64,000 nt of DNA, taken from positions 48,493-112,492 of the forward strand of contig NZ_JPME01000011.1 of NCBI RefSeq assembly GCF_000732605.1, given 5' to 3'. The notes beneath the pieces are model-generated. The model was not told the DNA's origin, ran no database searches, and saw nothing but the letters and a program-made list of their open reading frames with translations. The stretch is from Lacrimispora celerecrescens (GTDB lineage Bacteria; Bacillota; Clostridia; Lachnospirales; Lachnospiraceae). The position numbers and the translations under genes were made by a program. Of this stretch, positions 37,870-46,383 are shown in pieces. The first letter of the stretch is position 1, and the number at the start of each line of letters is the position of its first letter.

Positions 37870-38322
37870 ATGCTTTTTTCTAACATTTCAGTTGCAGAAA
37901 AATACGATTATCTAGAAGATAAATTCCGTGCAGCCTATGATTGGCTGAAAGTAACGGATATCCGTTCTTTGCCGGCAGGAAGCTACCCGGTCAAGGGAGA
38001 CATGGTGGTGGCAAATGTACAGGAATACACTACATTTCCGGCAGAACAGGGATCCTTTGAGACCCATGAGAAATATTTTGATATTCAGTATCTTGTTTCC
38101 GGAAGGGAACAGTTCGGTGTATGCAAAAGGGACGGCTTAAAGGTAAAGGAACGGATTGAGGCAAACGATGTGATTTTCTATGAAGAACCGGAATTTAGCG
38201 GAAGTGTTCTGTTAGAAGAAGGGGATTTGATCATTGTGGCTCCTGAAGATGCCCATAAGCCCCGCTGCGCGGCTGGTAAGCCTTGTGATGTAAAGAAAGT
38301 TGTTGTAAAGATCGCACTTTAA
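37870..38322 (+). CDS. yiaL: YhcH/YjgK/YiaL family protein
   Basis: A 150-residue cupin-like protein from ATG 37870 behind AAGGAG; a longer start overlapping the previous gene lacks such a site. The HEKYFDIQYLVSGRE and DLIIVAPEDAHKPR segments give the His and Glu residues of the family's metal pocket. Members are thought to be sugar anomerases or isomerases acting in acid-sugar catabolism. It ends the first operon of the island. Confidence 0.85.
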   Translation: MLFSNISVAEKYDYLEDKFRAAYDWLKVTDIRSLPAGSYPVKGDMVVANVQEYTTFPAEQGSFETHEKYFDIQYLVSGREQFGVCKRDGLKVKERIEANDVIFYEEPEFSGSVLLEEGDLIIVAPEDAHKPRCAAGKPCDVKKVVVKIAL

Positions 38323-38329
38323 AAACAAA

Positions 38330-38364
38330 TCTGTCCGGCCTCTCGTAAAACCAGGCCGGACAGA
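38330..38364. terminator. Terminator between convergent genes
   Basis: A 12-bp perfect stem TCTGTCCGGCCT with AGGCCGGACAGA. It lies between the convergent genes ending at 38322 and 38370. On the minus strand it runs into TTTGTTTTT, so it clearly stops the regulator's transcript and may serve both. Confidence 0.8.
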
Positions 38365-38369
38365 AATCG

Positions 38370-39017
38370 TTAAATGATATTCATGTTCAAAGGCATCATA
38401 AGGTGTGTGATCAGGACATTATAGGCCTGGAGGCTATCCCCTTTTTTCAGATGCTGGTAAAAGGATAAATGCTCTTCATAGGTCGCCTGTGCACGGCCGG
38501 CGACGGTCAGGGCATTGGCAGTGGTTAAATGTATGGTATAGAGAAGGCGCTGGAACAGATGGTTAAATTCGCTGTTCTCAGCGAAATGGACCAAAAGCAT
38601 ATGGAACTTGTGGTCCTCTTCTGTAAAGGATTCCGGGAAATTCTTTGCAGAGAGAGCGGCTTTTTGCTTGGTAAGGGATTCTTCCATATCCTTTAAAAGT
38701 ATGTTCACCCTTTTTTTATCATCGCAGCCTGCGGCCAGATGGACACAAAAACCCTCAATGGCACAGCGTACCTGAATGGATTCCCGCATGGTCTCCTTGT
38801 CCAGACGCCGGATCATGAATCCCCGGCTGGGAATGATGGTGATATAACCTTCCTGCGAGAGATATTGAAGTGCCTCACGCAGAGGGGTCCGGGAAATACC
38901 CAGCTCCTTTGCCATTCTGGTTTCCGAGTACAAAACCTCTGAGTCTAGGGATTTGGAAAGGATCTGTTCTTTGATTGTATGATAAGCCTGATATTGCAGG
39001 GAACCGGTATCGTTCAT
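38370..39017 (-). CDS. GntR-family transcriptional regulator, FCD type
   Basis: A 215-residue FadR-subfamily repressor: winged helix with ETRMAKELGISRTPLREAL at about residues 32-50, then the helical FCD ligand domain. It is divergent from the cyclase-family gene at 39197, and the space between holds a palindrome and a triple repeat within a promoter. It therefore probably represses the second operon of the island and itself. The effector should be an acid intermediate. Confidence 0.9.
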   Translation of the reverse strand: MNDTGSLQYQAYHTIKEQILSKSLDSEVLYSETRMAKELGISRTPLREALQYLSQEGYITIIPSRGFMIRRLDKETMRESIQVRCAIEGFCVHLAAGCDDKKRVNILLKDMEESLTKQKAALSAKNFPESFTEEDHKFHMLLVHFAENSEFNHLFQRLLYTIHLTTANALTVAGRAQATYEEHLSFYQHLKKGDSLQAYNVLITHLMMPLNMNII

Positions 39018-39044
39018 GAATGACTCCTGTCGTTTTTGGAAATA

Positions 39045-39062
39045 CCAGACAACCTTGTCTGG
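39045..39062. promoter_or_regulatory. Palindrome in the GntR/cyclase intergenic region
   Basis: CCAGACAA-CC-TTGTCTGG, an 8-bp perfect inverted repeat 28 bases ahead of the regulator's start. It is a candidate autoregulatory operator. The half-site TTGTCTGG recurs at 45997-46004 upstream of the third GntR gene. Confidence 0.5.
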
Positions 39063-39121
39063 CCATAAGTGCTACGGAAAATATCATACCTGAAAAGAAC
39101 CATGAAGTCAATAAAAAAAGA

Positions 39122-39151
39122 TTGACCGGTATACCGGTATACTGGTATAAT
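39122..39151 (+). promoter_or_regulatory. Sigma-A promoter with triple 8-bp repeat operator
   Basis: TTGACC (39122-39127) and TATAAT (39146-39151) are spaced by 18 bases. The spacer is filled by three back-to-back octamers, ACCGGTAT, ACCGGTAT and ACTGGTAT. Repressor bound there would block polymerase. The divergent FCD regulator is the obvious candidate. It drives the gene at 39197. Confidence 0.7.
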
Positions 39152-39196
39152 AGATAGAGAAAGAAAAACCATTTTATAACATAGGAGGTACAAACA

Positions 39197-39886
39197 ATGA
39201 GCGCATATGAACTGGGAAATGGGTTACGAGTTATTGATTTAACAAAGCAGCTGGATCCGGCAACTGAGACAAGACGGTGTCATTTATTCCGTTTTAACAC
39301 AGGTGGCCCAATCCCGGATTGGCACACGATTATGGATTTGACCAGCCATTTAGGTACTCATGTGGAATGCCCATACCACCACAATGATAACTGGACAGAC
39401 GTACAGGGTCTGCCTATCACCACTTTCATGGGTCGTGCGATCCTTGTAAACATCGATCATATGGAACCTAACGGCAAGATTAAGGGTGAAGACTTAGAAA
39501 AAGCCTGCGGCGACCGCATCAAAGAGGGAGATATCGTTATCCTGGATTCCCCACGCAAGCTTGCTCCATTTACTCCTGCTTCTAACACGAAAGAGGATGA
39601 GCGTCTTTTCATCTGCCGTGAGACCGCAGAATGGTTAAAGGAGAAGAAGGTAAAATGCGTTGGCTTTGGCGACGGTGTATCCATTGAGAGCAACAACGAG
39701 GATGTATGCGCATTCCATGACGTTCTGATGGAAGTTAATGTGGTATTCTTAGAGGTATTAAAGAACTTAGAAGAGCTGACCACTGACACATTCTTCATGT
39801 CCTACGCTCCAATGCCAATCAAAGGACTGGATTCCTGCCCGATCCGCGCATATGCCATCGAGGGAATTGCGGAATTTTCTAAATAA
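39197..39886 (+). CDS. Cyclase-family (kynurenine formamidase-like) metal hydrolase
   Basis: A 229-residue protein with the family's metal motif HLGTHVECPYHH (His51, His55, Glu57, His61). The usual Asp of HxGTHxDxPxH is replaced here by Glu57. Members hydrolyse amides or lactones such as N-formylkynurenine, or isatin. It opens an operon with ketopantoate-reductase-like, DapA-like and alcohol dehydrogenase genes, so lactone or amide opening of a pathway intermediate is likely. AGGAGG precedes the ATG. Confidence 0.85.
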   Translation: MSAYELGNGLRVIDLTKQLDPATETRRCHLFRFNTGGPIPDWHTIMDLTSHLGTHVECPYHHNDNWTDVQGLPITTFMGRAILVNIDHMEPNGKIKGEDLEKACGDRIKEGDIVILDSPRKLAPFTPASNTKEDERLFICRETAEWLKEKKVKCVGFGDGVSIESNNEDVCAFHDVLMEVNVVFLEVLKNLEELTTDTFFMSYAPMPIKGLDSCPIRAYAIEGIAEFSK

Positions 39887-39901
39887 TAGAGGGTGAAATT
39901 G

Positions 39902-40816
39902 ATGAAGATTGCTGTTATAGGGGCAGGGGCCATGGGTTCCATCTATGGTTCCCACTTATCTCTGAACAATGAAGTATATATGGTAGATACGGCGCCAGCC
40001 GTTGTGGAGCACATTCAAAAGGAAGGGATCAAGCTTCTGGAAGATAACGAAGAGCATGTTTACCATCCCAATGCTGTTACTTCAACAGAGGGTATGGAAC
40101 CAGTAGATCTTGTCATTCTGTTCGTTAAATCCTTATATTCCAAAGCAGCACTGGACACAAACAGAAGTTTAATCGGTCCTGGAACTTATGTGATGACCTT
40201 GCAGAATGGTTCCGGCCACGAGGATATCCTGGAGGAGTTTGTTTCCAAGGATCATATGATCATCGGTACCACAGAAGACAATGGCGCAGTTCTGGGCCTT
40301 GGCTATGTGAAACGAGGCGGTACAGGCAATACCAACGTAGGCATGCTGGTAGAAGATAACGCGCAGTTCCTTCCAAGGCTGAAAGAAGCTTTTGAATGCT
40401 GTGGCTTTCGGGTAAATGTCCATTCCAATATCCAGCAGCTTATCTGGAACAAGCTTTTTACTAACGTATCATTAAGTGCGGTCACAGGCATCCTTCAAGT
40501 GGACATGGGGTATATTGCATCCAATGAACATGCCTGGAACATGACTGTCCGCCTGATTAAAGAGGCGGCTTCCGTAGCCCGTGGTCTGGGCCTCCTTGCG
40601 GATGACGATGAGATCATAGAAAAGGTAAAGAAGACCTCGGAGATGTCTCCAAACGGCTGCACCTCCATCCGTGCAGATCTGCAAAATGGACGGAAAACAG
40701 AAGTAGATACAATCAGCGGCTCCGTAGTAAGGGCTGCGAAGAAATGCGGCATTCCGGTACCGACCCATGAGTTCCTGGTGGAAATGGTACACGCTATGGA
40801 AGACAAAAGCCGGTAA
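39902..40816 (+). CDS. Ketopantoate reductase (PanE/ApbA) family oxidoreductase
   Basis: A 304-residue NAD(P)-dependent reductase. The Rossmann loop is GAGAMGSIYGSHL, and the C-terminal domain has NVSLSAVTGI around the catalytic Lys (WNKLFTN). ATG 39902 is chosen over GTG 39893 because AGAGGG ends 8 bases before it. Its operon position next to sugar-acid enzymes makes pantothenate synthesis unlikely; it more likely reduces a 2-oxo acid intermediate. It starts 15 bases after the cyclase gene. Confidence 0.85.
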   Translation: MKIAVIGAGAMGSIYGSHLSLNNEVYMVDTAPAVVEHIQKEGIKLLEDNEEHVYHPNAVTSTEGMEPVDLVILFVKSLYSKAALDTNRSLIGPGTYVMTLQNGSGHEDILEEFVSKDHMIIGTTEDNGAVLGLGYVKRGGTGNTNVGMLVEDNAQFLPRLKEAFECCGFRVNVHSNIQQLIWNKLFTNVSLSAVTGILQVDMGYIASNEHAWNMTVRLIKEAASVARGLGLLADDDEIIEKVKKTSEMSPNGCTSIRADLQNGRKTEVDTISGSVVRAAKKCGIPVPTHEFLVEMVHAMEDKSR

Positions 40817-40826
40817 CAGGATATAG

Positions 40827-40885
40827 AAAGAGGCTGGTTTTCCGCCGCAGGGTTTATGCCTGCCGGATACCGGCCTCTTTATCTA
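40827..40885 (+). terminator. Hairpin between the reductase and DapA-like genes
   Basis: AAAGAGGC (40827-40834) pairs with GCCTCTTT (40873-40880), with further pairing inside (GCAGG/CCTGC), then an AT-rich tail without a clear T-run. It is likely a partial terminator dividing the operon into two levels. Confidence 0.55.
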
Positions 40886-40964
40886 TTATTAGTCAGTCTG
40901 ACCCAGAGAAGGGGTTTAAAACATGTACAGGGGAAAAGTCAAATGATAAGGGGGATTACAAATC

Positions 40965-41840
40965 ATGAAGAAATTATATGTTGCTTCCATCACTCCGTTT
41001 AAAGAAAATGGTGAAATCAATGAGTCCGCTGCAAGGCAGCTTTGGGAGAGAAATATTTCAGAGGGAGCGGATGGATTCTTTATAGGGGGAAGTTCGGGAG
41101 AATGTTTTCTGCTGACCAGAGAGGAACGGGTTCGCTCCTTTGAACTTGCTTCAGAATATGTAAACCGTGCAGATATATTCGCTCATGTAGGATCCATCAG
41201 TACAGAGGAAGCCGTATTCTATGCGAAAAAGGCAAAGGATATGGGCATCCGGAATATAGCGGCGACTCCTCCGCTTTACTTTGGATTTTCTGAGAGGGAG
41301 ATTGCAGGATATTACTACGATATTGCAGAAGCGATCGGCCAGCCGGTTCTTTATTATAACATCCCCTCCAGCACCCACAGAGAGCTTGAAGTTTCCCATC
41401 CGGATATTCAGGCGCTTTTAAAATCCGGTGCAATAGGATCTGTAAAGCATACCAATCTTAATTTGCTTCAGATGGAGCGGATGAGGAACATTAATCCTGA
41501 TATTAAATGCTTCGGCGGTTTTGAAAGCTGTATGGTGGCTTTCCTAGCTTTTGGCTGTGACGGCTTTATCGGAAGCAGCTTCAATTTTATGCTGCCCCAG
41601 TTTAAGCTCGTCATGGAGCATTATTTAGAAGGCAGGGAGGAGGAGGCCAGAATCCTTCAGACCAAATGCAACAACATTCTGGATGTGCTTTTAAAGAACG
41701 GATTGTGCGCGAACCTAAAGTATATCGTTTCCAGCCAGGGAATTCCAGCCGGAGAAGTGAGAAAACCCATGCTGCCTCTGACGCAGGAGAAGAAAACCGA
41801 GATGGATTCTGTGCTTGAGCAGTATCTGGAAATCCGTTAG
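40965..41840 (+). CDS. DapA/NanA-family aldolase
   Basis: A 291-residue class I aldolase fold. The Schiff-base Lys161 sits in GSVKHTN and the partner Tyr131 in YYNIPSS; GGSSGE is the carboxylate-binding loop (residues 41-46). The family includes dihydrodipicolinate synthase, N-acetylneuraminate lyase and 2-keto-3-deoxy-sugar acid aldolases. In this context cleavage of a 2-keto-3-deoxy acid into pyruvate and an aldehyde is most likely. A biosynthetic role is unlikely given its neighbours. Confidence 0.88.
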   Translation: MKKLYVASITPFKENGEINESAARQLWERNISEGADGFFIGGSSGECFLLTREERVRSFELASEYVNRADIFAHVGSISTEEAVFYAKKAKDMGIRNIAATPPLYFGFSEREIAGYYYDIAEAIGQPVLYYNIPSSTHRELEVSHPDIQALLKSGAIGSVKHTNLNLLQMERMRNINPDIKCFGGFESCMVAFLAFGCDGFIGSSFNFMLPQFKLVMEHYLEGREEEARILQTKCNNILDVLLKNGLCANLKYIVSSQGIPAGEVRKPMLPLTQEKKTEMDSVLEQYLEIR

Positions 41841-41878
41841 GGAATTTGATTTAAAATTATAAAGGAGATTTAAGACTT

Positions 41879-42901
41879 ATGAAAGCGGTACAGATTGTAA
41901 AACCTTATGAGTTAAAAGTCATTGATGTGGAAATGCCGGTTATAGACGAAAAGAATAATGTACTGATTAAAATGACCGCTGCAGGAATCTGCGGCTCCGA
42001 TGTAGGTATTTACCATGGAACCAATGCCGCAGCTACATATCCCAGGATCATTGGACATGAAATGGTAGGAAAAGTGGCGGAAATCGGCTCTTCTGTCAAG
42101 AATTTAAAGGTGGGTGACCGTGTGATCATCAACCAGGTGACAAGCTGCGGCCATTGTTATCCCTGCCGGATCGGACGGGGCAATGTATGCGACCATCTGG
42201 CTGTACGCGGCGTCCACATTGATGGAGGCTATCGCGAATATATGGCCGTACCGGAATCAGACTGCTACGTACTTCCGGATTCCCTTTCTGATGAAGACGC
42301 TGTTATGATCGAGCCTTCCACCATCGGCATCCAGTCCTGCACCCGTGCGGAGCTGAATAAGGATGACATGCTTTTGATTTATGGCTCCGGCGCTCTTGGA
42401 AGCTCCATATTAAAGACTGCACGTTTAATCTGTGATCATATCATTGTTGCGGACATCCAGGATGATAAACTGGAAACCGCTAAAAAGAACGGGGCTGCTT
42501 ATACGATCAATACCGTGAAAGAGGACCTTCAGGAAAAGGTAAAGGAATATACTCACATGAGAGGAGCAACGGTTTCCATAGATGCTGTTTGCAGTAAGGA
42601 TTCCCTGACCCAGCTTCTTCAGGCCACCGGAAATGCCGGTCGGGTCATGACCATGGGATTTTCTACGTCTCCTACGGAGATTACCCAGTTCGCCATCACT
42701 TCCAAGGAGCTGGATGTAAGAGGTTCCCGTCTGCAAAATAAGATGTTTGGAAAAGCCATTGAACTGATTGATGAGGGAAAGCTGGATCTAAGCGGCTCTG
42801 TTTCTCATACCTTCCCGTTGATCCGCGCCCAGGAGGCGTTTGATTTTGTGGACAGCCATGATCCGTCTATTCGAAAGATTGTTCTAACCTTTGATTTTTA
42901 A
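41879..42901 (+). CDS. Zinc-dependent alcohol dehydrogenase (sugar-acid/polyol type)
   Basis: A 340-residue medium-chain dehydrogenase. Catalytic zinc ligands are Cys38 (GICGSD) and His60-Glu61 (GHEMVG). The structural zinc site has four cysteines (Cys90, Cys93, Cys96, Cys104), and GSGALGSS is the NAD loop. It resembles L-gulonate/L-galactonate 5-dehydrogenase-like enzymes such as LgoD, which fits the acid-sugar theme, but specificity cannot be read. Last gene of this operon, with a strong terminator after it. Confidence 0.88.
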   Translation: MKAVQIVKPYELKVIDVEMPVIDEKNNVLIKMTAAGICGSDVGIYHGTNAAATYPRIIGHEMVGKVAEIGSSVKNLKVGDRVIINQVTSCGHCYPCRIGRGNVCDHLAVRGVHIDGGYREYMAVPESDCYVLPDSLSDEDAVMIEPSTIGIQSCTRAELNKDDMLLIYGSGALGSSILKTARLICDHIIVADIQDDKLETAKKNGAAYTINTVKEDLQEKVKEYTHMRGATVSIDAVCSKDSLTQLLQATGNAGRVMTMGFSTSPTEITQFAITSKELDVRGSRLQNKMFGKAIELIDEGKLDLSGSVSHTFPLIRAQEAFDFVDSHDPSIRKIVLTFDF

Positions 42902-42929
42902 TCATCATTTATCTCCAAATAAATTAAGA

Positions 42930-42971
42930 GGTTCCTTCTGTATCTAAAACAGAAGGAACCGCTTTTTTTTA
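42930..42971 (+). terminator. Strong terminator after the dehydrogenase gene
   Basis: GGTTCCTTCTGT (42930-42941) pairs perfectly with ACAGAAGGAACC (42949-42960) and is followed by GCTTTTTTTT. It overlaps the 3' end of the convergent gene on the other strand. Confidence 0.9.
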
Positions 42972-43771
42972 TCTTCCGGAGCGTGCAGTGCATCCATAAG
43001 ATATTCATATATACGCGTCATGGCTTCCGGCTCCACCCATTCGGGAGAGTCCCGATAGCCACCGTGCATGGTGCTTGATACATCCATCTGACTGAGGATC
43101 ATGTCAAACTCCGGGGGATGTCCTAAAAATCCACTGCCTAGATTGGAAAGGGCATTTAGATACTGGATATCCCAACGTGGAATGGAGGCTATGCTGATCG
43201 CAGGAATTCGGAGTCCGGAGAAAGAGGCTTCGTCGCTTTTCGGCAAAAATTTGACTAGGAGACCATTGTGGGCTTTCAAGATTTCCTTGTTGCAGAAAGC
43301 GCGTACAGACTCTTTTTTTGCATTCCCCCTGTCATAAACTGCAATGGTATCTCCGTAACCGCATACATCCAGATTAATCACACCGGTAATGGCCTGGCGG
43401 TCCATTTGGCTGACGTAATGACGGCTTCCCGAATTGCCTGTTTCCTCTCCGTCAAAAAATGCGAAACGAGCAGGATAATTTTCGGTGCGGAGGGCCTTTG
43501 CGAGAGCAACCAGGATGCAAAGAGAAGCAGCATTGTCATTTGCCCCAAAGCTTCCGTAAACGGCATCGTAATGGGCACAGAACAAAAGGCTGGGCCTGTT
43601 GTCTTCCGGAGAAATCAGATAATTAATGATTCCTCTGGGAGCATTGGGCGAAGGCGCTTCTTCCTGACGTTCAAAGGGCAGGTTTTCCTGCTCCAGGACC
43701 TTTTCCAAAGCCATACGGCGCAGGTCAGGATCCTTCATGGAAAGTTCAGTCAGATATTTGTTCAGGCTCAT
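42944..43771 (-). CDS. M28-type zinc aminopeptidase-like hydrolase
   Basis: A 275-residue protein with the M28 metal sites in order: AHYDAV (His and Asp), GANDNAAS (bridging Asp), FDGEETGNSGS (general base Glu and metal Glu), and an Asp in NLDVCGYGD. No signal peptide, so it acts in the cytoplasm. The second ATG (43771) is preferred because the GGGGGA site then lies 7 bases away. In this operon it may hydrolyse an amide of the pathway, such as an N-acyl or amino-acid conjugate, rather than peptides. Confidence 0.85.
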   Translation of the reverse strand: MSLNKYLTELSMKDPDLRRMALEKVLEQENLPFERQEEAPSPNAPRGIINYLISPEDNRPSLLFCAHYDAVYGSFGANDNAASLCILVALAKALRTENYPARFAFFDGEETGNSGSRHYVSQMDRQAITGVINLDVCGYGDTIAVYDRGNAKKESVRAFCNKEILKAHNGLLVKFLPKSDEASFSGLRIPAISIASIPRWDIQYLNALSNLGSGFLGHPPEFDMILSQMDVSSTMHGGYRDSPEWVEPEAMTRIYEYLMDALHAPEDKKKRFLLF

Positions 43772-43773
43772 AA

Positions 43774-44298
43774 TCATTCCCCCTGCGAGGCTTCGCCTGA
43801 CAGGCAGCTTTCAAAAGGCACTTTTATAACGATCTTACGGATCGCCGCAGGGCTATCTCCGACCTGGATAGCGGGGATATGGACATCCCAAGGGAAATAA
43901 ATGGCATAGGTGCCTGGAACCATGTGGATGCGTCCCTCCGGAGCTTTTGGATCATTGCGGAAGAACAAAATATCCCTGGGAGTATCTAGAAGATCTTCGT
44001 CTACCTGTCCGGTTTCGTCTTTACTGTAAAAGCCGGCTTCTTCCGGACCGCCCTTGGCAAGAAACTGTACGTCTATATTTTTTCTGTGAATTTCCGGACG
44101 AAGGTTCCCCCGGTCTTTTGTGTCTAAATCAAGGACCTGCAGGATGACCGGCAGTCCGTCCAGTTCTATATTAAAAACCCCAGGTTCATGAGCTGCCAAA
44201 TCGTTGTCCTTTAAAAAGCGAATGGCACTTCGCAGGGGAGCGGGCAGAACAGAAAGCTGTTCCTCCAGCATGGGTTTGTAAATGTTTCCAAAAATCAT
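43774..44298 (-). CDS. YhcH/YjgK/YiaL family protein (second copy)
   Basis: A 174-residue cupin-like protein with the family motifs HRKNIDVQFLAKGGPE, IHMVPGTYAIYFPWDVHIPA and IRKIVIKVPFE. It differs clearly from the copy at 37870, so it is not a recent duplication. It may be an anomerase or isomerase for a sugar acid. It is followed on the minus strand by the M28-type gene with almost no gap. Confidence 0.85.
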   Translation of the reverse strand: MIFGNIYKPMLEEQLSVLPAPLRSAIRFLKDNDLAAHEPGVFNIELDGLPVILQVLDLDTKDRGNLRPEIHRKNIDVQFLAKGGPEEAGFYSKDETGQVDEDLLDTPRDILFFRNDPKAPEGRIHMVPGTYAIYFPWDVHIPAIQVGDSPAAIRKIVIKVPFESCLSGEASQGE

Positions 44299-44353
44299 GG
44301 GTAATTCCTCCTGTTTTATGGATTATTGAATTCTTTCATCGGTAGGCCGCCTG

Positions 44354-45139
44354 TTACTGCATGGCCGTTAAGCCTCCGTCCACGCCAAGGATCTGGCCGG
44401 TTACAAAGGAGGCGGCATCGCTGCATAAATACAGTGCGGCGGCAGCAATATCCTCTTCGCGGCCGATGCGCCCAAGAGGGATGCGGTCCGTCAGCTTTTC
44501 ATAAAATACTGGGTCATCCAGCTGGAATGAGTTAATAGGCGTCCGAACAAAGGTGGGAGCGATGGCATTGCATGTTATGCCATATTTTCCCCATTCACAG
44601 GCTAATTGCTTTGTGTACATATTGGTTGCGCCTTTGCTGGTGCAATAAGCGATATAATCCTGTTTCGTTCCGATAAAGCCCTTTACGGAAGAGAGATTGA
44701 CAATACGCCCATATCGGTTGGGAATCATGAAACGCTTTCCTACCGCCCGGGTTACCGTGTGAATACCTTTTACATTTAAGTCCATTACCTGGTCAAAGGT
44801 ATCTTCATCGTAATCCTCCGCCGGCAGCAGACGGTTCATCCCGGCGCTGTTAACCAGGATATCAATACGGCCAAATGCCTTGTCCACCTGATCAAGCATT
44901 TCTGCCACGTCAGCCCGGTCACGGATGTCGCAGCGCAGGGAAAGAAAGCTGCGGCCGGTCTGCGTTGCTTCTTCCTCAAGGTGGGCAGCCTTTTCCGGAT
45001 GGCCGCCGCATACGGCTACATCAGCTCCGTTTTGCAGGAAGGCTCTGGCGATGGCGCTTCCCAAACCCCCGGTTCCTCCCGGGATCAGGGCTTTTTTTCC
45101 AGCCAGTGTAAACATATTATGATAAATATCATTTTTCAT
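44354..45139 (-). CDS. Short-chain dehydrogenase/reductase (KduD-like)
   Basis: A 261-residue classical SDR. The NAD(P) loop is GGTGGLG (residues 21-27), NSAGMN is the structural motif, and the catalytic Ser-Tyr-Lys are in NLSSVKG and YCTSK. The fold and length match KduD and gluconate dehydrogenases, which act on keto sugar acids. Its start overlaps the end of the GntR gene by 11 bases, so the two are translationally coupled. Confidence 0.9.
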   Translation of the reverse strand: MKNDIYHNMFTLAGKKALIPGGTGGLGSAIARAFLQNGADVAVCGGHPEKAAHLEEEATQTGRSFLSLRCDIRDRADVAEMLDQVDKAFGRIDILVNSAGMNRLLPAEDYDEDTFDQVMDLNVKGIHTVTRAVGKRFMIPNRYGRIVNLSSVKGFIGTKQDYIAYCTSKGATNMYTKQLACEWGKYGITCNAIAPTFVRTPINSFQLDDPVFYEKLTDRIPLGRIGREEDIAAAALYLCSDAASFVTGQILGVDGGLTAMQ

Positions 45140-45893
45140 AAAGAAGCCCTTTCTGTTCCTGAAGACTGGTATTTGTCTGTTCTTTATTATTTTCGATAAA
45201 ATAATCCGGATAGCGTTCCTTTAAAGGCGATATGAGCAAAAGAATCCGGGCCAGATGATGATGGTAAATGGTGCACGCCCGGTCTGTATCCCGTTCTGCC
45301 AGTGCATCAGTAAGCGCAGTTAAATCTCTGAGAAAATCTTCCATTACGGAAGCATCGGAGGCAGATAAGTATAGAAGCCTTTGTAAGTCCATCCCGGCTT
45401 TCTGGACGGGTTCCCAGATGAAGTCCATCTTGCCTGCCAGATCATAAAGCAAATGATAATATTCGGTGATCAGCCGGACGGACTGGGTTAGGTCCTTTTG
45501 GGCCAGATAGTCCTCCTGCTGCATCAGGTTATGATAAAGTATATCAAACTGAGGCCGTTTCACTTTTTTAATGAAGATGTTTTGAAGCATAGCTGTCCCA
45601 AGCTGCTTATTGATCCATAAAGTTTGCTCAATCCGGTTTATGTCAATCCTGGATACAAAGGCGCCCTTTTGGGGAATGACGTCCACCAGATTTTTACGGG
45701 AAAGCTTGTAGAGCGTATCATGGACCGGCGTACGGCTTATGTTCAGCGCGTCTGCAAGTTCTACCTCGTTCATCTTACGGCCTGGGGGCAAATGAAGGTT
45801 CAAAATGAAATGCCGGATAATCCGGTATGCATATTGGCGTGCATCTTCCGTATGTCTCCGGGGCGGCAATTTTTGAAACGGTATGAGTGACAT
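45129..45893 (-). CDS. GntR-family transcriptional regulator, FCD type (third in island)
   Basis: A 254-residue regulator: winged helix with KMNEVELADALNISRTPVHDTL (about residues 40-60), then the FCD domain. It leads the minus-strand operon that continues with SDR, YhcH-like and M28-like genes, and presumably controls it. The third FCD regulator in 15 kb shows that the island has at least three separately controlled blocks. Confidence 0.9.
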   Translation of the reverse strand: MSLIPFQKLPPRRHTEDARQYAYRIIRHFILNLHLPPGRKMNEVELADALNISRTPVHDTLYKLSRKNLVDVIPQKGAFVSRIDINRIEQTLWINKQLGTAMLQNIFIKKVKRPQFDILYHNLMQQEDYLAQKDLTQSVRLITEYYHLLYDLAGKMDFIWEPVQKAGMDLQRLLYLSASDASVMEDFLRDLTALTDALAERDTDRACTIYHHHLARILLLISPLKERYPDYFIENNKEQTNTSLQEQKGLLYEK

Positions 45894-46383
45894 GTAAAAC
45901 TCCGTTCTGCGGCCTTAATCGGCGGCACAAATCAAATAAATAACGCCATAGGCGTTGGTGGCTGTCCCGTGTTGCCATCATAATTTAACATAAGGCTTGT
46001 CTGGTACATGTTTTTATATGAGTACCAGGTATGGACAGGACAGAATTGAAACTTGTAGGCAATATCTATCTATATTTTATCATTCTTTGCTGAAAAAAGC
46101 TACTGAATTTGATGCTGCGGGTGCCGGGAGCATGTCTGTGATGATGCCTGTAATCTGCGGGCCACCTTAAAATCCATGATCCCTCCGAAACAGGAGGAAA
46201 GAATAAATTCATCGGTTATGCTCGGATTGAAAAATGCATGTCCAAAAGAGTTGAAATTAGAAGGAATTTATGGAATTATATAGTACAAAACAACAAAAAA
46301 ATGATATGAACCTCTTGCATTTATTAAAAACGTATGATATAATTCCAGTGTTGCAGCAATTGAATAAATTTTATAATTTTTAT
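45894..46383. promoter_or_regulatory. 490-base gene-free region with candidate operators
   Basis: Upstream of the third GntR gene lie TTGTCTGG (45997-46004), which repeats the half-site at 39055-39062, and the inverted pair CTGGTAC (46001-46007) with GTACCAG (46022-46028). The rest contains short open stretches such as EFDAAGAGSMSVMMPVICGP (about 46099-46158) that read like a protein fragment without a start, so possibly a remnant. The end holds a promoter-like TATGATATAAT at 46332-46342 for the tRNA. Confidence 0.4.

Noticed and set aside
39122..39151. Possible CRISPR or short tandem array
   Set aside because: Only three 8-base units with no spacers; it fits an operator. No CRISPR repeats or cas genes were seen anywhere in the window.
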